Below the pieces are notes generated by a model. The model was not told where the DNA came from and ran no database searches. It was given only the letters and a program-made list of their open reading frames with translations. A program made the position numbers and the translations under genes. A stretch of DNA of 64,000 nucleotides from a bacterium. GTDB lineage: Bacteria; Bdellovibrionota; Bacteriovoracia; Bacteriovoracales; Bacteriovoracaceae. Shown piece by piece: positions 59,927-64,000 of this stretch (position 1 is the first letter of the stretch; each line of letters starts with the position of its first letter). The stretch is from assembly GCA_030425045.1 (NCBI GenBank), contig JAUHVL010000003.1:124001-188000 (forward strand), in the 5' to 3' direction.

Positions 59927-60650
59927 ATTCTTATTCATTTTTACTTTGATTTTTTATGTCCTTAAGTTAGAGGCAAATACTTTAACGGGTTTCTGTTTCC
60001 CGTCGAATGTTTCACTAAATAGTGTGAAATCTCATGTGAATGTTATTCTTGCACCACAAGATAAAGTTTTCACTCGAGAAAGTATGAACTGTATTGAACT
60101 ATCAATATCTCAAAATAGAATTCCTCTTTTTAGAAATTGGTTAAAAAAAAGATTTCAAATAAGTGATGAATACAGTGTTCACCAAAATGGTGATCAGCAA
60201 ATTCAAACTGTATCTAGTCAGAATATTCCATCAAAACATTGTAAAATGGAGATGGTGAGGACCTTAAATAGTAATTTAAATACAACTAATCTTGGGCTTA
60301 AAAAAAAGGGAACTCTTTCAAATACACAAACGAGTACCACTGGAGAAACAAAGTCTAATCTGATGTTACTTTCAGGAAAAAAAGGTTCAGTCAGGGTTAA
60401 TGACAATAGTGTCGATATTACCTGTCACTATAAAAGCGCTCATCGATATCTTCTCGATATAAGTGTAAACGGATTAGATTCAAGTCTTATTACTAGTGTC
60501 GAAATCGTTGCGGGCCAGAAATTAAACCTCGGTGATATTGTTAAAGATATCAATAGGAAGTCTCGAAAAATTAATTCAGATGGCCTTGGTATTGAAGTAG
60601 AAAAGTCAAAGGGCTCTACAACTTATTCTTATTTTATAACGATTAAATAG
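59916..60650 (+). CDS. exported protein, unknown
   Basis: This 244-residue protein has a signal peptide when started at TTG 59916 (MLNKFLFIFTLIFYVLKLEA), with AAGAAGG upstream. Upstream in-frame starts would lie inside the regulator gene. The mature part is basic and strand-rich, with Cys in GFCFPS, MNCIELS, KHCKMEM and ITCHYKS. Its secondary pattern (VNGLDSSLITSVEIVAGQKLNLGDIVKDI) faintly recalls FlgA/SAF-like domains, but I would not name it. It overlaps the DtxR-like gene by 11 bases, so the two are coupled. Confidence 0.55.
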   Translation: MLNKFLFIFTLIFYVLKLEANTLTGFCFPSNVSLNSVKSHVNVILAPQDKVFTRESMNCIELSISQNRIPLFRNWLKKRFQISDEYSVHQNGDQQIQTVSSQNIPSKHCKMEMVRTLNSNLNTTNLGLKKKGTLSNTQTSTTGETKSNLMLLSGKKGSVRVNDNSVDITCHYKSAHRYLLDISVNGLDSSLITSVEIVAGQKLNLGDIVKDINRKSRKINSDGLGIEVEKSKGSTTYSYFITIK

Positions 60651-60654
60651 TGAT

Positions 60655-61884
60655 TTATTCTAAAATAGTTTCTCTATCTGTAAGTGTTGATTGACCTTTA
60701 TAGAGACTGTAGATCCCTTTAAAAAGAAGTCTAAATAGTGTTGTCACAATAAATAAGATACCAGCATATAACAAGAGGTCGTAGGTGTTAAAAACTTCGC
60801 CATAGATACCTATAAGAATTCCACCGAAAATATTTGGAACTAAAAAGGCCATCTCGTTAAATGAATAGAGCTTTGTCAGTTGCTCCGTGGGAACACTTTC
60901 CGAAATATAATTAAGCTGTGATGTTATCCTGACAAAAACAAGAACTCCCCAAAAAAATAATATGAGTGCACTCAGTGGATAGTTAAAAATATTTATCCAA
61001 AGAATAAAAATGAGTGGTTCCGTGAGTGCGGTACTTGCCGCCAATTTACCTTGAGTAAAGTAGCGGCTTAACTTTTGAGAAAAGATACCTCCAATAAAGC
61101 CACCTAGCCCGAAGCTGCCCATGAGGATGCCGTATTCAAATTTAGTTTGCTTTAAAAACTCAATGGTAAAGGGAAGGATGAGGGGGAAAAGTATTCCAAT
61201 AGCAAGACCTGCGATAAAAGAGTTGCTGAAGATTGCTTTGATATCAAGTCTATTGTTGATATAGCTAAGTCCTGATTTAAGATCTTGAATTAAAGCACGA
61301 TGGCTTACTTTTTCTGTCGATTTAAACTCATAGTTGATTTTCATTAAGAGAAATAGTCCTAAAAGGTAACTAAGAAGATCTAGAAATAAGATGAACTCCA
61401 CACCATTTAAAAATGTAAAAAGAGTCGCTCCTAAAACGGGAGAGATCAGATGAATTAAGGCAATGGTAGAGCCCTGCAAACTATTAGCAGCCTTAATGTC
61501 TTTAAAGGGTACAACTTCATTGACCAGGGCCTGTCTTGAAGGTCTAAAGATTCCTGTAAAAAAAGCAATAGCTGATTGGCATATCAAAATTGAGTAAAAG
61601 CTAGGGAAAATTAATAAAAGTAAGACAAAGGGGATACGAGCTATTTCACAAAAAATAAGTATTTTTTTTCGGTTTATTTTCTCTCCTAGTGGTCCACCTA
61701 AAATTCCACCGAGAGTTAAGAAAACTAAAAAAGCAGCACGTAAGATACCAAGGTCCGCTTTTGATGATGTTAGCTGGTAAACAAAAAGTAGTAAGGCGGT
61801 GTCTGTTACAAAAGAGCCCAGTTCAGAGACTGCACCGGCGATATAGAGCTTCCTGTAGTTTTTGTATCCCATTAGAAATTTCAT
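60655..61884 (-). CDS. MFS transporter (EntS-like exporter subgroup)
   Basis: This 409-residue inner-membrane protein has 12 predicted helices. The subgroup-typical start is MGYKNYRKLYIAGAVSELGSFVTDTALLLFVYQLT, then GGILGGPLGEKINRKKILIFCE in loop 2-3, RPSRQALVNEVVPFKDIKAANSL in loop 4-5 and LTEPLIFILW later. This is the pattern of enterobactin-exporter-like MFS proteins, which often export siderophores or macrolides; the substrate is not fixed by sequence. Being near a DtxR-like regulator is suggestive but the genes converge. Confidence 0.82.
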   Translation of the reverse strand: MKFLMGYKNYRKLYIAGAVSELGSFVTDTALLLFVYQLTSSKADLGILRAAFLVFLTLGGILGGPLGEKINRKKILIFCEIARIPFVLLLLIFPSFYSILICQSAIAFFTGIFRPSRQALVNEVVPFKDIKAANSLQGSTIALIHLISPVLGATLFTFLNGVEFILFLDLLSYLLGLFLLMKINYEFKSTEKVSHRALIQDLKSGLSYINNRLDIKAIFSNSFIAGLAIGILFPLILPFTIEFLKQTKFEYGILMGSFGLGGFIGGIFSQKLSRYFTQGKLAASTALTEPLIFILWINIFNYPLSALILFFWGVLVFVRITSQLNYISESVPTEQLTKLYSFNEMAFLVPNIFGGILIGIYGEVFNTYDLLLYAGILFIVTTLFRLLFKGIYSLYKGQSTLTDRETILE

Positions 61885-62002
61885 CAGCTCTATGCTCTCT
61901 TATAAAGTCTTGAAAGTCACTGAAACCGACGCAAAGCTCGATGAGAAACGGAGCGTAAAGAGATACAATTCGAGTTATTAATACCTTAAACTTGGCTTCA
62001 TT

Positions 62003-64000
62003 GTGAGTAATATTGTCCTGCCTGAATTCCCTGCTTTTGAAAAAATAAAGGAAGCTCTTTCTGTTGAAAGAGAAAATTACCTTAAATCTGAATCTTTTGG
62101 AAAAGCCGAGGAGTATATTCGAGCAGACGATGATGCTGAAATAATTTTGAATTTTTATCAAGACTATCTAAATCTTGTATGGAAGCAAATTACTGAGAAC
62201 CCATGGTGTTTAGATTTTTTTGAGAAAGAAAATATCGCTCTTAAGACACTCGTCGATGAGAGTTATATTTTAGATGTGTGCTTTGTCGATGACTGCTTGA
62301 TTCCAGAAAAAGATCTCCTCTATTTTGGACAAGATGGTGGTATTGATAAAAATATTTTAATGCTCCATCTCGATTCACTTGGGAAGTGGTTTGAGGATAA
62401 GATTGCTTCTCATACTCTAACTCAAAAGTTTATTCGAGAAGAGTTTGATGAGGATCGAAAAGTTTCAGAGTTGGTTTGTCAGTGTATTAATTGTCGATCT
62501 GAATTTCGTACAAAATTAAGAAAAAACCTATTGGAAGAATGCTTAAACGAGATTGATGAGACAGAGGCAAAAATTGTCGAGTCTCAAGACAAGGTTTCTA
62601 TTGATGAAGTTTCGAGTCTCTATGCCATCATGTCTAAATCGATCGAAAAGAAAGTTTTTAAATTTCGCTATCGTTTGAAGAAATCTTCAATTAATAAGTT
62701 ACAACAACAGCTCAAGTCTGTGATTAAAGAAAAGTTTAACTATCCCTCTGATGTTGCCAAAAATAGAGAAGCTTTAGTTCGATCATCTCTTATGGAGTTT
62801 GTTTACGAAGAGGGCATGAATGAAGAGTTCTTTGATGCTGATGCTTTTAAAAAATTTTTCAAACTTATTGGACCAGGTATATGGAAAAATAAAAGTTTTA
62901 TTAATCGTGAGTTTAAAAAGTTCTCTCGCTCGATTTTAATTTTAAAGAAAAAAGATATTAGTGGAAAAATTCTTCAGGACTATATCGGAGAATTTTGGAT
63001 CCATTCACAGGCAAGAACGATCAAGAGAAAGATTGTTTATCATATGGGGCCTACCAACTCTGGAAAGACTTATCATGCGATTGAAAAGTTAGCATCAGTC
63101 GATAAGGGTTGTTATTTAGCACCGCTTCGATTATTAGCTGCAGAGCTTTACGATACTTTAAATAATAAAGATGTAAAAACTTCGTTGTTAACGGGAGAAG
63201 AGGTCATTGAGGTTGAAAATGCGACTCATTACTCTTCAACAATCGAGATGGCCCGCTTAACAGAGTTCTTTGATTGTTGTGTGATTGATGAAATACAAAT
63301 GATAACAGATCCTCAAAGAGGATGGGCTTGGACTCGAGCTCTAGTTAATATTTTTGCGGACGAGATTCATATCTGTGGTGATCCAAGTGTTTTAGAACTG
63401 GTAGAGAAGATTGTTGAGTTGTGCGGTGATGAGCTTGTGATTAAAAAATATGATCGAATGACGAACTTGGTAGTTGATCGCTCGCCTGTTGTTTTAGGTG
63501 AGTTAAAAAAATCTGATGCCCTTATCGTATTCTCACGAAGAAATGCTTTACGTTATAAGCGTGATCTTGAAAAACTTGATTTTAAAGTTTCAATCGTTTA
63601 CGGAAGATTATCTCCGGAAGTGAGAAGAGAGCAAGCTCGAAAATTTGATCAAGGTGAAACCGATATTATGGTCAGCACCGATGCTATTGCGATGGGGATG
63701 AATCTTCCCATTCAAAGAATTGTATTTTCAACCTTGAGTAAGCATATTGACTCTGTTGAATATCCTATTACTGACAGTGAAATTAAACAGATTGCTGGAC
63801 GAGCCGGCCGATTTAAACGTTTTCCAACTGGGCATGTTTCATGTCTAACCAAGGTAGAGGATGGCTTAGAGATTGTGAGAGATGCTTTGTCGAAAACTTT
63901 AGATCAGCGAACAAAGTGTATGGTTGGTCCTGATTTAGATATTTATAGTCAGGTGAATAAGGCCCTTGAAGACAATGGTTTAAGTCGTTTAAAGCTATCT
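62003..64000 (+). CDS. SUV3-type ATP-dependent RNA helicase (partial, runs off the window)
   Basis: The frame is open from GTG at 62003 to the window end (666 codons). The first 340 residues form a family-specific N-terminal region, mostly helical. Then come the SUV3-type motifs: IVYHMGPTNSGKTYHAI (Walker A, near residue 350), YLAPLRLLAAELY, LLTGEE, CVIDEIQM (DEIQ box), RGWAWTRALVN, ICGDPS, LIVFSRRN, VYGRLSPEVRREQARKFDQGETDIMVSTDAIAMGMNLPI and QIAGRAGRF. SUV3 is best known from mitochondria, where it works with an exoribonuclease in RNA decay; bacterial members exist. An in-frame TAA at 61979 and the lack of other starts fix the GTG. Confidence 0.88.
   Translation, partial: MSNIVLPEFPAFEKIKEALSVERENYLKSESFGKAEEYIRADDDAEIILNFYQDYLNLVWKQITENPWCLDFFEKENIALKTLVDESYILDVCFVDDCLIPEKDLLYFGQDGGIDKNILMLHLDSLGKWFEDKIASHTLTQKFIREEFDEDRKVSELVCQCINCRSEFRTKLRKNLLEECLNEIDETEAKIVESQDKVSIDEVSSLYAIMSKSIEKKVFKFRYRLKKSSINKLQQQLKSVIKEKFNYPSDVAKNREALVRSSLMEFVYEEGMNEEFFDADAFKKFFKLIGPGIWKNKSFINREFKKFSRSILILKKKDISGKILQDYIGEFWIHSQARTIKRKIVYHMGPTNSGKTYHAIEKLASVDKGCYLAPLRLLAAELYDTLNNKDVKTSLLTGEEVIEVENATHYSSTIEMARLTEFFDCCVIDEIQMITDPQRGWAWTRALVNIFADEIHICGDPSVLELVEKIVELCGDELVIKKYDRMTNLVVDRSPVVLGELKKSDALIVFSRRNALRYKRDLEKLDFKVSIVYGRLSPEVRREQARKFDQGETDIMVSTDAIAMGMNLPIQRIVFSTLSKHIDSVEYPITDSEIKQIAGRAGRFKRFPTGHVSCLTKVEDGLEIVRDALSKTLDQRTKCMVGPDLDIYSQVNKALEDNGLSRLKLS

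Noticed and set aside
1-64000. CRISPR array or insertion sequences
   Set aside because: No regularly spaced direct repeats, transposase genes or terminal inverted repeats with target duplications were recognised.

Overview
The window looks like chromosome of a low-GC (roughly 35-40% by eye) Gram-negative bacterium from the Bdellovibrionota, most likely a Bacteriovorax/Halobacteriovorax-type organism. This is inferred from gene content and style: many small exported proteins and lipoproteins, several outer-membrane barrels, a PrkA kinase, a SUV3-type RNA helicase, PilZ and hybrid-kinase signalling, tight gene packing and the standard code. I could not run a search to confirm the taxon.

Bases 1 to about 13,297 are accessory DNA, read as an integrated mobile element. 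Its right end is a large serine recombinase whose last codons and stop lie inside the 3' end of a tRNA-His gene. Its left end is outside the window. The element carries small membrane proteins, a DUF2958 protein, a small serine resolvase, an XRE repressor preceded by repeated GCGAAC/GTTCGC half-sites, and a run of tightly coupled secreted, membrane and lipoprotein genes of unknown function. Facing these is a replication-like pair on the minus strand: an archaeo-eukaryotic-type primase (RepB/PrimPol-like) and an AAA+ ATPase fused to a phage Gp37/Gp68 (DUF5131) domain. I saw no capsid, tail, relaxase or type IV secretion gene. The most plausible reading is a plasmid-like or satellite-like integrative element with an undescribed envelope module.

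From tRNA-His onward the window is ordinary, dense chromosome. 13.4-24.3 kb: an outer-membrane protein, a HAD phosphatase, an RluA pseudouridine synthase, PrkA, an FGE-like protein, an operon of rhodanese, cysteine desulfurase and a degenerate 5'-nucleotidase lipoprotein, and a parAB pair with a clear promoter. 24.3-33.4 kb: a B12-binding radical SAM protein, an exported-protein pseudogene with an amber stop, glutamate dehydrogenase, a stand-alone ChlI-like domain, an exported beta-propeller-like protein, an MFS transporter and a PilZ protein. 33.4-43.5 kb: pfkA, a hybrid PAS histidine kinase, gpmI, a TPR/barrel protein, a FecR-domain protein and a lipoprotein-type KatG with an OxyR-like site upstream.

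43.6-64 kb: a GT87-like membrane glycosyltransferase, a small lipoprotein unit with its own promoter and terminator, an acyl-CoA dehydrogenase, a nuclease-like unknown, an RlmL-type rRNA methyltransferase, ahcY, rpiB, a membrane protein, an outer-membrane barrel, a giant repeat lipoprotein with an EF-hand-like loop, a polyprenol-phosphate-mannose-synthase-like glycosyltransferase, a DCC-family thiol protein, a large exported Cys-rich protein, a DtxR-like regulator with altered metal ligands, an MFS exporter, and a SUV3-type helicase cut by the window end. Four convergent gene pairs share exactly four bases (YTAA) as antiparallel stop codons. There is no gene-free stretch above 300 bases apart from the pseudogene.
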